From Calycina herbarum (taxonomy: Eukaryota > Ascomycota > Leotiomycetes > Helotiales > Pezizellaceae): 64,000 nucleotides of DNA. This document shows, piece after piece, positions 1 to 10,342 of the stretch. The stretch is taken from positions 372,001-436,000 of the forward strand of contig LLEY01000012.1 of assembly GCA_001414485.1 (NCBI GenBank), written 5' to 3'. Position 1 is the stretch's first letter, and each line of letters opens with the position of its first letter. A program made the translations under genes and the position numbers. The notes under the pieces were generated by a model, which worked only from the letters and a program-made list of their open reading frames with translations, ran no database searches and was not told the DNA's origin.

Positions 1-1160
1 GCCTTCGGGTTTAATAATTACGCCAAGCGCTACGATATTACCAAACTTCTTTGCTTCTACACCCATATAACGTCCAAACTAAGTACAAACAGAGTGTAAG
101 TAGGAGTAGACGAGGGAAATCTTAGTAATTATATAGTAATCGTTACAAAGCTAATACAATATAAAGGGAAAGAGACCTATCATGACTGCCCTTGCTTTAC
201 TTAGTTTCTTCATCAACAGTCTTTTATTAACTACATAATACCAAATTAGGCAGGCGACTTTGCATATTAAGCAGCTGCATTACAAGGGCTTGAGAATGCC
301 CTTTCAATCGAAGAACGGGACGACGATGTACACCCTCTCTCAATATCTGAAAGGGAAGTGCTAACTCTATACTCAATATTGTTCCAAGACTTCAACAACA
401 TTCCTAGTCCTCTCACTTCAAAATAGCTCAAGTTTAGTTTCTGCTTTTACACCAACCATGGTCAGTCTATAGAGCTCGCAAAACTCTACGTTCAGCTAGC
501 TAAGCGTGGGGCATCACTCGAGGAAATTGCAAGGGCTTATGAGGAAAAAACACTATCTACTCTAATAAGACGCAGAGGTCTAAATATTACAACTTTTCAA
601 GCAAACGGCATCGCTTTTCACCGCCCGGACCTCGAGGAGCTCAGCATATATCGTCTCATAGCTAAAGTCAACCACACGCTCTCAGGTCGTTTCTGCTACT
701 ACCATCTTCCAAAAAGAAACTGCTATCCAAAGTTCGAAACTCACCTAAGTCGAGAAAGTAACAGAGACTACGGATTTCACAGGACCAATACATAGGAACG
801 TTAGCAACTGTTTAATTTCTACAAACATGTCTTCGGCCACCAAAACTTCGATGCACGGAAAATACAGGAGGCAAAACGACACCCAGACAAAGAAAAGCTT
901 AATTAGTATCTCAACTCGCTTGTTCCCGATTTCCAAAAGAACATAGGCAACAGAGTACTAGAAGATATCATGTTCCCAAAGCTAAAGGCTGGGGTCAAAT
1001 TCCCCAACGGTCGCCCGCATTGTTGGTGCGTTATACATGACACAATAGCTCCCAAGAGTTTAGATTATTTTACATCAACATTAGTATCACAACTTCGAAC
1101 AATAACCCAGGGCAATGAAGAGGACGCGCTTAAAGATAGCAATCTCATAGGTACATAGAG
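1..1160 (+). pseudogene. Decayed coding-like sequence, family not recognised
   Basis: Reading the plus strand gives long protein-like stretches broken by stops and frame changes. One runs from about 420 to 740 (LAKRGASLEEIARAYEE, then HRPDLEELSIYRLIAK); another is open from 970 to 1158 (KFPNGRPHCWCVIHD). The codon-like texture and charged, helical peptides suggest an old gene rather than random sequence. I do not recognise the family. It may be the upstream part of the C2H2 relic at 1.4-2.0 kb, since both lie on the same strand. The left end is cut by the window. An unrelated repeat is also possible. Confidence 0.3.
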
Positions 1161-1394
1161 CGTCTACATTGCTTACAGTAGTCTACTATCGAGAGTGATA
1201 TCGTGTTTAGGTTATCAATGACGATTTTCGAAGTTTCATAAGTCATTTGAAGATAAATTAACTCTTTCTTTAGGACAAATCTACAGTTTAATCATCATTA
1301 GGTATACTAAATCAAGAATGAGGAATATTACTTACAGTAGCAGACGATTAGAGATTGTTAATCCTCTTAAGTTTAAGCATTAGGTCGGGAACAC

Positions 1395-2045
1395 GCCTTT
1401 GTAAAAGACGCCAGCGCACGCCTTCGACTATGACGACTATGATCGAGCTTTCAACAGCGAAGAAGCGCTACAGCAACACCTGCAGGACCCCCGTATTCAC
1501 CAACAAGATACAGAAACCCCTTTAGAAGTCTTTTCCGCTCTTTCCCAACGTTTGATTATGACCCTTCTCTCCCACCAGCTACTTCGTATACCAACTTGCA
1601 GAGACAAGAAGGATGGCGCTATGGCAGTGCCACGTCAGATACGTAGAACAGATATCAAGACTCGCTAAAAAGCGAACAGTACATATAGTACGGTGCAGAG
1701 AACGATTTAACTACGTAGCATACGCTTTATCGCGCAATTGGTGTCGAGCCGCTTCCAAAAACATGTAAGGAATGCGAGGAGGTAGGAGATCGTGTCATAA
1801 AATTCGGTAGATTCATGCTAGCGCCGGCTATAGGCTGTACGAAGGACACACGTCAATATCGTTGATCTGATCAAATAGGGACGAAGTGATAGAGAGGAAA
1901 AAGTTCAGACCTTCCGCGATGTGGCAGAGCTGCGAGCCTACACTAAAGAGACAGGCAAGATATTTCGAAACACGTTCGACCAAGAAAGCGGCAATGTTAT
2001 CTTAAGGCACCTGCTTCGAAAGATCTTTCGAGAGAGCTTATGAAA
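1395..2045 (+). pseudogene. RIP-degraded C2H2 zinc-finger protein relic
   Basis: Around 1410-1500 the translation keeps the C2H2 spacing exactly (x2, x3-F, x5-L, x2-H, x6-H), but both cysteine positions are tyrosine (FDYDDYDRAF...LQQHL...H). The reading then shifts frame near 1540. It continues as FDYDPSLPPATSY, GWRYGSATSDT, stop, NRYQDSLKSEQ, stop, YGAENDLTT, stop, HTLYRAIGVEPLPKTC. Each stop is TAG where a Trp (TGG) suits the context. Cys TGC/TGT>TAC/TAT and Trp TGG>TAG are all TpG>TpA, the RIP change on the opposite strand. I infer a once functional gene killed by RIP plus at least one indel. From memory the downstream part resembles an uncharacterised fungal C2H2 family; that is not verified. 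Confidence 0.55.
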
Positions 2046-2306
2046 AGCTCGAGTCGGGATGCTGGGGATGTGGAAAGCGGTTTTGATAATGTGGGGATCA
2101 GGGGAGGTCGCAATGCGGCGAGCAGCAGCGCAGAGGAGGGATCGTGACCGACGCGCGATAGGGTCGATATTAGCTTGAATACGACTTTGGACTTGTTCCC
2201 GATTTTTGTGCCTAGACCAACTACGCCAGGCATCGAAGTCATTACTAAGCTGGATGTGGCGCACCTGGCACCACAGTACCTCCAGCCACTGTTGGCCTTG
2301 GTGCGA

Positions 2307-2667
2307 AATTTGCGCGCCACAGCAGCCACAAGGCTGATGACGATTTCCTGCATAGTGTGAGGCCTTAGAACTCAGATAAGACCCTTTACAAAGTATTAGG
2401 ATAGTATGAGCTTGGTAGTGGAGCTGTGGTAGAGGAACTCTGTTACGCCATAAAAGGACACTCTTTGCAAATTAGGCGCGAGGGCGACGATGCGAACGTG
2501 ATTTTCTAGTAGGAGAGGCTTGGGTTGTCTGGAAGTGGCTACGGAACATAACTTATAAGAAAATATAGGAGATATTGAGGTGTGCATAGATTTTAAGATG
2601 CTTGAAGTCAAAGTACCTATTATTTTTTCCGGCACGTAGGGTTTTCCGCTACACAGGGATGGACGTT
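2307..2667. repeat. Dispersed repeat, copy A
   Basis: This segment matches 8635-9320 in the same orientation: shared blocks include AATTTGCxCxCCACAGCA, a GGGCGACGATGCG core, GGAACATAACTTATAA and TTTTCCGGCACGTAGGG. Differences are mostly transitions. It has no convincing coding content; the minus-strand peptides of the two copies are similar but look like by-products of the DNA similarity. Copy A lacks about 320 bp present in copy B. It is likely the end of a larger transposable element, but I cannot name it. Confidence 0.7.
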
Positions 2668-2739
2668 ATGTATATAGCTGTAGATAGGAGCCAGACCGTC
2701 CAGGGGAGGAGGTTGATGGTCACTCTTACAGTGATGAAG

Positions 2740-2875
2740 TGAGGCGCGTCTGCCTAATGCGGTAAAGCGCGCCTCGGCAACTGCCCCGAAGCTGGACCAC
2801 CCGGCATAGCCGCCCTACGGTGGGTGGCTTGAACCGAGGATGAAGAAATCAATCAATCAATATCTCTGTGCAGGT
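2740..2875. repeat. GC-rich segment ending in an (AATC)n tail
   Basis: A GC-rich stretch (CGAAGCTGGACCACCCGG..., GGTGGGTGGCTTGAACCG) ends at about 2845-2862 in AAATCAATCAATCAAT. A GC-rich 3' end followed by a short tandem tetranucleotide tail is typical of fungal LINE (Tad-type) retrotransposon ends. No reverse-transcriptase sequence remains next to it, so the assignment is a guess from form alone. Confidence 0.3.
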
Positions 2876-3183
2876 ACAATCCACATCTCGCCCTCCCCCA
2901 CCCAACTATCTGAAATCGTCATCCAGCGCAACATAAGAATAATCTATTCGCTTTGAAGCTTCCGCAAGCCTCAAAGTATTGACCTGGCTGAGCGTGTCAA
3001 GTCCTGCATCCGCAACGACGAAATCCTTGTCCCATGAATCAAGCATCACCGTCACTCTACAGTCTCGAGTGCAAACACCAAAGGCAAACAACCTACGTGC
3101 GCGGCTAGGTGTATTGCCTTTGACGAAGCAAACATCGAGAGGAGAGGAATATCAAGCTTTATGTGTCAACTCTTGCAGTCACC

Positions 3184-4642
3184 ATGAGCCAGATCTTGAC
3201 GTCACGGCAGGCCGAAGAGCTGTAAGTTAATCTGCATTACCCATACCGCAGTCACTGATTCGAGACCAGACACAAATCCATCATAGCTTACCTCACGTCG
3301 ACACAACTAAATAACAGTGCCACGGCGTTACGAGAAGAGCTTAATATTGGCGACAGCTTCGATGTTGCGACTAGCAAGAAGTATGAGGGTCTATTGGAGA
3401 AGAAATGGACGAGCGTCGTACGACTGCAGAAGAAGGTGAGATTCAATGGCAAGGATTTTTGAAGAGACGCTGATCTTTCCACAGATAATGGAACTAGAAT
3501 CAAAAAATGCGAGTTTACAAGCCGAACTCGAACTGGCTACACCAACCTCCCTTTCCAAACGGCATAAAGACCCAGCGAGCTGGCTTCCTCGATCCCCAGC
3601 AACACATACGCTCCAATCGCATAGACACCCTATTGCATGTGTCGCATTCCATCCAATTTTCTCATCACTCGCCTCGGGCTCAGAAGATTGTACTATTAAG
3701 ATTTGGGATTGGGAACTAGGAGAACTGGAAAGGACGGTCAAGGGGCACACAAGGGCTGTTTTAGATATCGATTTTGGTGGGCCGAGGGGAGGCACTCTGC
3801 TAGCGTCATGCTCGAGTGATCTTACAATCAAGCTATGGGATCCTAGTGACGATTATAAGAACATTCGAACACTTCCTGGACACGATCATTCAGTTTCCGC
3901 TGTACGTTTCCTATCGCCCTCCTCGGGAAATCTTCTGGTGTCAGCTAGCCGAGATAACTCTCTCCGAATTTGGGATGTATCGACAGGATATTGCGTGAGA
4001 ACGATCCGAGGGCATACTAGTTGGGTTCGAGACGTTTCACCTTCTTTCGATGGACGATGGCTAGTGTCGGGCGGTAACGACCAAAAAGCAATGATATGGG
4101 ATGCTTCATCAGGAGAAGCGAAGGCCACCTTGCTAGGCCACGAAAACTTCATTGAATGCTGTGTATTCGCGCCACCAGAAAGTTATAGGAACCTGGCAAC
4201 TCTGGCTGGACTAAAGAAACCACCTCCCGCAAGCAGCTCAGCCGAGTATGTTGCAACTGGAGCAAGGGACAAAAGTATAAAGATATGGGATGTTCGAGGG
4301 ACATTGATCAAGACCCTCATAGGTCATGACAACTGGGTGAGAGGGTTGGTGTTCCATCCTGGCGGCAAATACTTGATCAGTGTCGGTGATGACAAGACCT
4401 TACGTTGCTGGGATCTTTCTCAAGAAGGGAGATTAGTGAAAACGTTAGATGATGCACATGGGCATTTCGTTACCTGCATTCGATGGGCTCCCGGTGTTGT
4501 GAACGACGTTCCTATAGTTAACGGAGAGAACGGAGCTACAACTAATGGAGCCTCGAAAAAGGAAGATGCTAGCAAGGTTAGAATTCGATGCGTCATCGCA
4601 ACGGGGAGTGTGGATTTAAACGTGCGAGTCTTTGTATCGTGA
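3184..4642 (+). CDS. pac1: Nuclear distribution protein PAC1 (LIS1/NudF)
   Basis: WD40 regulator of cytoplasmic dynein, needed for nuclear migration and spindle positioning. I place the start at 3184 ([13 protein letters not shown]) and three exons: 3184-3221, 3270-3435, 3485-4642, giving 453 aa, the usual size for the family. Exons 1-2 encode the N-terminal LisH dimerisation motif (IIAYL...ATALREEL) and the stretch [20 protein letters not shown] leading into a coiled coil ([14 protein letters not shown]). Exon 3 carries WD repeats from about residue 105 ([17 protein letters not shown], then [56 protein letters not shown]). The open frame beginning at 3446 starts inside intron 2 and is not the true start. 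No lesion seen; this core gene sits between two decayed regions. Confidence 0.95.
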
Positions 4643-5158
4643 TTATAATAGATATGTAGTTTACCAAGGAGTTCAGGAGTTGGCTCATCTCGACTGGGAT
4701 AGCTTACTGTGCTTAAATAATCTTCAACTATGTCACCGAACGTTACTCTTGGCATTTATGTCAAAAAGGCTCCCTTCTTACTGATGATTACATATTTTAT
4801 AGAATAGTGTGTTTGTGACGGTAATGAAAATGATAAATTTCTTGCTTGAAAAACTAGTGATGGTTGAGTGGAGAGCAGTCATGTGAGAAGCAGGAGACCA
4901 ACATGTAAGGAAGATGAATTGATTGCGAAAGAGTATATATATATATACTCGTGTAATCCATCCAACAACTAGTAACGAGTGTTTGAACTTAAATCAAGCC
5001 AAAAGAGAAGCTTTTCAAAAACGAATGAATACAGTAAAGGGCTTTACCTCCTCCAAACCCTTCTATAAAAACCATCAGTCCTAAACGAATGAGTTCAAAT
5101 GCCTTATGCATTTTTTGACAGTAAAATCTGATAATCCATCCCTGTCTAGTCGTCCCCT
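4643..5158. other. Intergenic, pac1 to zinc protein
   Basis: AT-rich tail-to-tail spacer containing both 3' regions and a short (TA)n run at about 4935-4948. I see no gene, RNA or repeat beyond that. Confidence 0.6.
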
Positions 5159-5413
5159 CTATCTATGGAAGGCATTATTGCATCTCCTAGTCATTACGCC
5201 CTGATTGCAGCCCTCCCGGCATCCCGTGAGTACTTTTCCAGTTGTTCTGCATGGCTGACAATCTGCACCGCCAGTAGTATTCCCAAACCCGCTGCAACTA
5301 TAACAATTCGGGGCGTTTGGTTCGATTGTGTAACCTTTACCCCTGCAAGCCGGACAATCTTGAGATAGAGTTCCAATCTCAGATTTTGAGCCGCGGCAGG
5401 AAGGGCAAGACAT
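5159..5413 (-). CDS. Small CxxC-rich (DnaJ-type) zinc-binding protein
   Basis: An 84-aa ORF if translation starts at MSCPSC (5413); the frame is open to 5488 but the upstream part has no similarity to the cysteine pattern. Four CxxC pairs appear in order: CPSC, CPAC, CYSC, CQPC, each followed by a G-rich turn (RGKGY, SGFGN), then a further CREGC. This is the CxxCxGxG zinc module of DnaJ proteins without a J domain. Such small proteins are common in ascomycetes and probably bind two zinc ions; their role is unknown. A minisatellite lies about 120 bp upstream, in the promoter. Confidence 0.7.
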   Translation of the reverse strand: MSCPSCRGSKSEIGTLSQDCPACRGKGYTIEPNAPNCYSCSGFGNTTGGADCQPCRTTGKVLTGCREGCNQGVMTRRCNNAFHR

Positions 5414-5532
5414 TTTCGAGAGGGCTAGTAAGTGGTTAGAATATGATATATACTTAGAGGACACTGAGAGGGGTTGTTCAACGTACAAGTAGCTATTTGT
5501 CTGTATAGATGGTGGTGTGGGTATAGGTGTAC

Positions 5533-5584
5533 GTGTGAGGGTGTGAGGGTGTGAGGATGTGAGGATGTGAGGGTGTGAGGGTGT
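5533..5584. repeat. GTGAGGGT/GTGAGGAT minisatellite
   Basis: About six tandem 8-bp units (GTGAGGGT with two GTGAGGAT variants) lie upstream of the small zinc-protein gene. The interior is imperfect only at one base. Confidence 0.9.
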
Positions 5585-6189
5585 TTTCTGAGAAAGCTGC
5601 AGGCAAGAGAGCTAAGGAATTTGTATTGTGAAAGCTGGTGATTGAAGTATTGCTTCTAGAGTGGCTGTATGCCAATATTTATACTTGAGCTGCCCTTGTA
5701 ATTTCCAACATATTCCCAACATTTTCCTAGGATATTTCCAACAATCGGGCATACTCTTGGTACGAAAGTACCTGCACCTCCTTGTATTCCTCGGTTCATC
5801 CAAGTCTTCCCTTTGGAGAGTACTTCTCAAGTGGAGTAGACTTTCTGGGCCCCCCAGTTAACTGAAAGACTTGCAAAGCCGAAATAGCTAATCGATCACG
5901 CTTGGGCCAGATAGTCCTCCTCCTTAGAGCCACCTTTCGAGGCTCGGAACGTTTTCCTCGACCCTAACCGCCTCTCACGGCCGTTAGTGCTGAGATGTGG
6001 GTTTCGTGCTTGATTTTCACCCCTTCTCTCTTGTTTCATTGTTCATATTGGCCGACGGAGCAAGTGTCCATTCTTGGCTACGTTCGTTGTATGTGCTTAG
6101 CTCTCCGAGCCTTTTCAAACTACTTCGTCACCGGCATAACAGTTCCAAAATGCAGGGGTAATGCGCCACAGTGCTGCTTTAAGAAAACG
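5585..6189. other. Non-coding spacer left of the Tc1 copy
   Basis: Short ORFs only, none recognisable. It contains the promoter side of the minus-strand zinc gene and the approach to the Tc1/mariner relic. I could not fix the terminal inverted repeat of that element here. Confidence 0.4.
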
Positions 6190-7230
6190 TCTTAATATTT
6201 TGTATACCATCCATCTGCGTCAATTACAGCCTGGCATCGTGCTCTCATACTACGTACAAGCTCTCGAATTCTCTTATGTGTAATTGATTCCCAGGCCCCT
6301 TGAACTGCTGTCCTTAGCCTACTATAAGAACTATGAACCTGAGGGTAGTATGCTTGAATATAGTCCTTCATATCATCTTAAATCGTCTTAATTAGGCTTA
6401 AATCAGGAGAGTGAGGAGGCTATTTAATTACTCGGATTCCTACTGCTATAAACACAGAATTTGTAAAGGCAGAGGCATGCCCTTTTACATTGTCTTGCTA
6501 GAAGGAAAGCTTAGGGTATTACTATAGGATCTTATCTACGATAGGGATAATAATACCTGAGTAAGAGCCTACGTTTATTGTCTCCTAGTCCTTCTCCTAA
6601 AAGAGTCTCTTATGCCGACTATATTTCCTACTTATTAACCCCTAAAACATCTATCCGATCTTCCTTTAGTACCGCGATTACACGTAATCCTTGTAATATA
6701 CCTCTTCCTTCCTAATTTTGTGTATAACCTAGATACGTGTATGTCTCCTAGGTTGCGTCTATGTCTCGTCACTCTAGAGGATCTTATCCTATTACTCGTC
6801 CGTCTACTTAACATGCTCTCGAGCCCACTCGAGTCTCTCCTTCCTATTCTCCTTAGTAAGAGGTGGTTTCTTCCGGGAAACACGGCGTATAAAGCCTTCC
6901 TTTTTAAATGCTATACGTATTGCTTTCTCCCTGTAATCAAGACTAAGAATTCTAGGGATCTCTATCTAAGAGGTCTTACGATTTGCTTGAGAGGAAGTCA
7001 CTCATTAGATTAGCCGCTTTCTTTAAGGGGTATTAAGTAGGACTCTCCTACCAGTATTTTGCTTTTAGGGGGTAAGGCGGTGCCGAATTGTATAGCAGAC
7101 TTGATCGTACGTATACCCTGTCTGAAGGCAAATTTGATCGCGTATATAGTTGGCATTAAAGAAGAGAGTTTGAACGCGTAGTCTCTGATCGCGAGTAAGC
7201 TCTGAGTGCTTCTGCTTAGGAAAGGGAATT
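6190..7230 (-). mobile_element. RIP-degraded Tc1/mariner transposon
   Basis: The minus strand carries the whole order of a Tc1-family transposase. An N-terminal helix-turn-helix is at about 7205-7075 (SELTRDQRLRVQTL ... TYDQVCYTIRHRLTP). The middle is at about 6880-6720 (RKKPPLTKENRKERLEWARE, then SDET). The catalytic tail is at about 6520-6200 (QQDNVKGHAS, then PPHSPDLSLI, RIRELVRSMRARCQAVIDAD). Trp codons in the expected WSDE, W-PPHSPD and similar positions read TAG, a TpG>TpA change expected from RIP. Element ends were not located. It cannot make transposase. Confidence 0.85.
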
Positions 7231-8019
7231 GACAATGTCGTCGATATACTAAGATCTATTGCTATAGTAGAGAAAAAAGTAGTAAAAGCAGTATGCGCGC
7301 ATCTTAAAGTTATTGGTGGGAACCCCCTGTTAGCGCAGAATATGCTAGAAGCGATTTTGGAACTGATACGCCGAGGACCAAAGTATAATTGGCTCATTGA
7401 GCCTAAACGAGTGGCACAGCAAAGCACAGATACCCATAATGTTGGTGACTGATAAAGGTTACCTGCATCTACTTCGTGCATGCCCAGGCCACTGCCTTAG
7501 ACAACCAACATTCGAGTCTGCCGGAATGAGACAATCAGACTCGAATGTTGGTTGTGTAAGCCTGGGATTAAAGGGGGTTCCGGCTTGAGGATGGAACGAG
7601 CCAGTGGTGATCGCGAATGCGTCATTCGAACCGCATGCAGCCCCAAAAGAGATTGTGGGGTGTGCAGGTGCAAGGACCAACAATGCCCCTTCCAACCAAA
7701 TACCAGCATTATCCGTTGGAAGCGCGCGGTTTCCACAAGTACCTGTGGAGGAAGTCAAGTTGACAAGGGTAGTGATAGGCCACACCCAGTCTCCTTCTCG
7801 CTGCCTGTAGATGCCTGAAGAGGTAAATGGTCAACGCTTTAACCAAAGGTTTACGGCCAATACACCGTCAAGAACCTTCTGGAATAAAGCAATCCTCAAT
7901 CATTGGTTGGTCATGTCCCCTTGTGACGAGCAATGGCCAACTACCCACCGAATGACCTCAAACCAGGGGGCCGCGGTTGGAGCTGACCTTTCCGAGGCTC
8001 GTTGTTCGCAGGGTCAGAC
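7231..8019. other. Mosaic repeat debris around an inverted repeat
   Basis: Several overlapping ORFs on both strands with no recognisable product. GC is higher than in the RIPped areas, so this stretch may be a more recent insertion or a fragment that escaped RIP. Confidence 0.3.
7501..7555. repeat. Perfect 20-bp inverted repeat with 15-nt loop
   Basis: 7501-7520 (ACAACCAACATTCGAGTCTG) is the exact reverse complement of 7536-7555. The pairing stops at the arm ends on the outside. The copies have no mismatch, in contrast to the mutated surroundings. Confidence 0.95.
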
Positions 8020-8275
8020 TTCAGGCTCGTCCGACAGGACGGTGCGGCTCTGGGACGCCAGCACAGGCGCGCCGCTGCAGACGCTCCAGGGCCATTCCCG
8101 CTCCGTCACCTCCGTGGCCTTCTCGTTACATAGTCTTACAGTGTTAGATAATTGGGTAATGAGGGATAAGAAAACCGTTCTTTGGCGTCTAATATCTGTA
8201 GCTGTGTGGAATAAAACAATTGTTATAGGACATTGGTCAGGGGGTATTTCCATTCTTCAACTTGAACATGAATAA
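8020..8275 (+). pseudogene. C-terminal scrap of a NACHT-WD40 (NLR-type) gene
   Basis: The frame open from 7811 becomes recognisable at about 8020: one complete WD40 repeat of the high-identity NWD type (SGSSDRTVRLWDAS then TGAPLQTLQGHSRSVTSVAF). It runs directly into a conserved-looking C-terminal segment (NWVMRDKKTVLWRL ... IVIGHWSGGISIL) and a stop at 8275. In fungal NLRs the C-terminal segment follows the last WD repeat; here only one repeat is left, and the NACHT and N-terminal effector domains are absent. The WD part is GC-rich and clean, the tail AT-rich, so an internal deletion or recombination joins two pieces of different mutational history. Fungal NLRs of this kind act in heterokaryon incompatibility and are frequent Starship cargo. 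Confidence 0.7.
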
Positions 8276-8634
8276 GTTAAAGTCAAAAATAGTATATAAA
8301 AAAATGTTTTAGATATTCTTCATCTTTTCCTACTTTATAATTGTATTATATTTATTTAATAACTTTGATAAAGAGAGGTCTAGGGAAGCTATTACTAATA
8401 TACTTTTCCAGAGACAAAAAAAAGTCTATCTTTGTAATTGAGTAGTAGCTGCTAGCACTACGTAGAATTCTCGAGAAGCTTGCATTTACTAAGCAACTAA
8501 CATTCACTAGCACGCTTTCTAAAAAATGATTACATAATTGAACTTACAGCGTAATTACCGCGGGGTTGTTCTATACTAACCAAAATCGTTACTCGCTTAA
8601 CTTGAGGTACAAATCTGCGTGGCGATCATGTATG

Positions 8635-9320
8635 AATTTGCACACCACAGCAACCACAAGCTTGATGACGATCTCATGCATAGTATTAAGGCCTAAGAGC
8701 TCGGGTAAAACCCATTTATAAGTATTAGGGAAAGTGTAAGCTCTGTGGTTGAGCTGTAGCAGAGGATGTCTATTATGCTATAAAAAGAGTGTGAGAGACT
8801 AGATCAGAGGGATGGGTTCATCAGGGGCTGGGCAAGCGAGGGGTCTTGGTTTGGCATCCGAGGAGTCTATGCGGGGCGAAGGGCATGCGACAGCAGCCCG
8901 ACGGCGACCCGCCGGGGGGTCAACACCATTGATGCTGTGGATGGTTTCAAGAAGTGTATGGATAGAAAGGGGTATTTGGGTGGTTTGGACCTATATAACT
9001 AGGAGGCCCGACGGAGGCACGAGGAGGGCATCGATTATTTTGTATCTCAATAGAACATTGGTTGTTCTATCTGTCTGTGTACTCCACTGCTATTTTGTTT
9101 CTCACAAAGAGCCTCTTTTCAAATCAGACCGAAGGGCGACGATGCGGCCGTGAGTTTTCAGTGGAAAAGTTTCAGGGGGTCTGGGAGTAGCCATGGAACA
9201 TAACTTATAAAAAATCATAGGAAATGTTGAGGTGTGTATAAAGTTTAGAACGGTTGAAGTCAAAGTACCTATCAATTTTTCCGGCACGCAGGGTTTTCCG
9301 GCACGTAGGGATAGACGTTA
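8635..9320. repeat. Dispersed repeat, copy B with extra internal segment
   Basis: 8635 to about 8788 and about 9110-9320 match copy A at 2307-2667. Between them lie about 320 bp with no counterpart in copy A, GC-rich in its first half (GGGGCTGGGCAAGCGAGG region). The right end repeats TTTTCCGGCACGYAGGG twice in tandem (9279-9311). I see no target duplication around the extra segment. Confidence 0.7.
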
Positions 9321-10342
9321 GCAGATGAGATAGATCACAGCAGTCAGTGGTTAGCAAGGGTGAAAAAGAGCATTGATGATTGTAAAGCGGACTTAGATGC
9401 CATCAGTGATTTCATTCTCCCCGCCTAGCCTAGCCTAGCCTGAGGGTCAGGCGAGGATAGGCTGAGCAGATCTTTGAATATTAATACAAAAATGAAGACT
9501 AAGTATTAATTTATAAGTGGTGGGAAACGTCATCTCCTAACTATTCTCATTCGACCTGTTAACTCACAGCTCATTTATATCAAAGGCGGCTATTGTATAT
9601 ATAAAAGAAAAAAATCGCGGGCTTGACCCAGGCTGCCGGAAAAATCCACTTTGTGCCAAGAGGCGGGGAGAATGAAAACGCTGGATGCCATAGAGAAAGA
9701 GAAGGAGAGGCTTCTCGCAGAGATTGAAGAAAAGAGGAAGGTGGTTACACGCCGGAAAAATGAGTTCATCGACTTGAAGAATAGTATAGTGGCCTGGGGT
9801 GTCCTTAATGAAGAGGTCTCAGAAGAATGGAAAGTACGTTAGTTTTTTAGGGCATCTATTAAATGACACTGTAGTTGGAAATTTTAACTTCTCTTCTTAT
9901 GAACTCGAGATGTACGTAAGGAGTTGACAATGGTTGATTAGGACTGATTAGAGTTTGGCTTCTAGCCCGCGGCGGTGGTGGACGTTGAAGACGGAAAGGG
10001 TGAGGAGAATCTGGACGAGTCTGGAATACTATTGTAATAGCTGATGATTTAAAAATGCAGGTCTACTAGAGGATGACGGTAGCTCTTTATACCGTAATTC
10101 TATTGCTTAAAATTGAACTCAAAGGAAGTGAGAGTCACGTATTTTGACGTCAGCTATTTTAGGCTGCTTATTACTTTGTATAAACTGCTACTTCTGGAAA
10201 GGGAGTGGGAATTACTTATTTTAGAGTTTTCCTTTTATAGATTTGCCTATACTGGAATTCGCTAATGCTCCTATTTAAGCTTCGCTTGCTCTGTGGTAGG
10301 AGGATTAATTAAGCGAAGCTAAGGGCAATCAATTTGCCAAGC
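9321..10342. other. Degenerate region with a short coiled-coil ORF
   Basis: A 58-codon frame at about 9672-9842 encodes a charged coiled coil (AIEKEKERLLAEIEEKRK) and might be an exon or relic; no family is assigned. The rest has no recognisable gene. A tandem CCTAG run (9424-9440) and an inverted repeat (10278-10320) are also present. Confidence 0.3.
10278..10320. repeat. Short inverted repeat AGCTTCGCTT/AAGCGAAGCT
   Basis: Ten-base perfect arms (10278-10287 and 10311-10320) separated by 23 nt. It may be a terminator-like hairpin or the end of a small non-autonomous transposon; nothing decides between them. Confidence 0.6.

Noticed and set aside
3446..3484. Start of the WD40 protein at 3446 (398 aa)
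   Set aside because: These codons lie in intron 2; the LisH-encoding exons at 3184-3221 and 3270-3435 join in frame to the family's normal N-terminus.
7811..8019. N-terminal part of the 154-codon ORF as NLR sequence
   Set aside because: Only codons from about 8020 resemble an NLR; the first part has no similarity and is probably unrelated DNA in an open frame.
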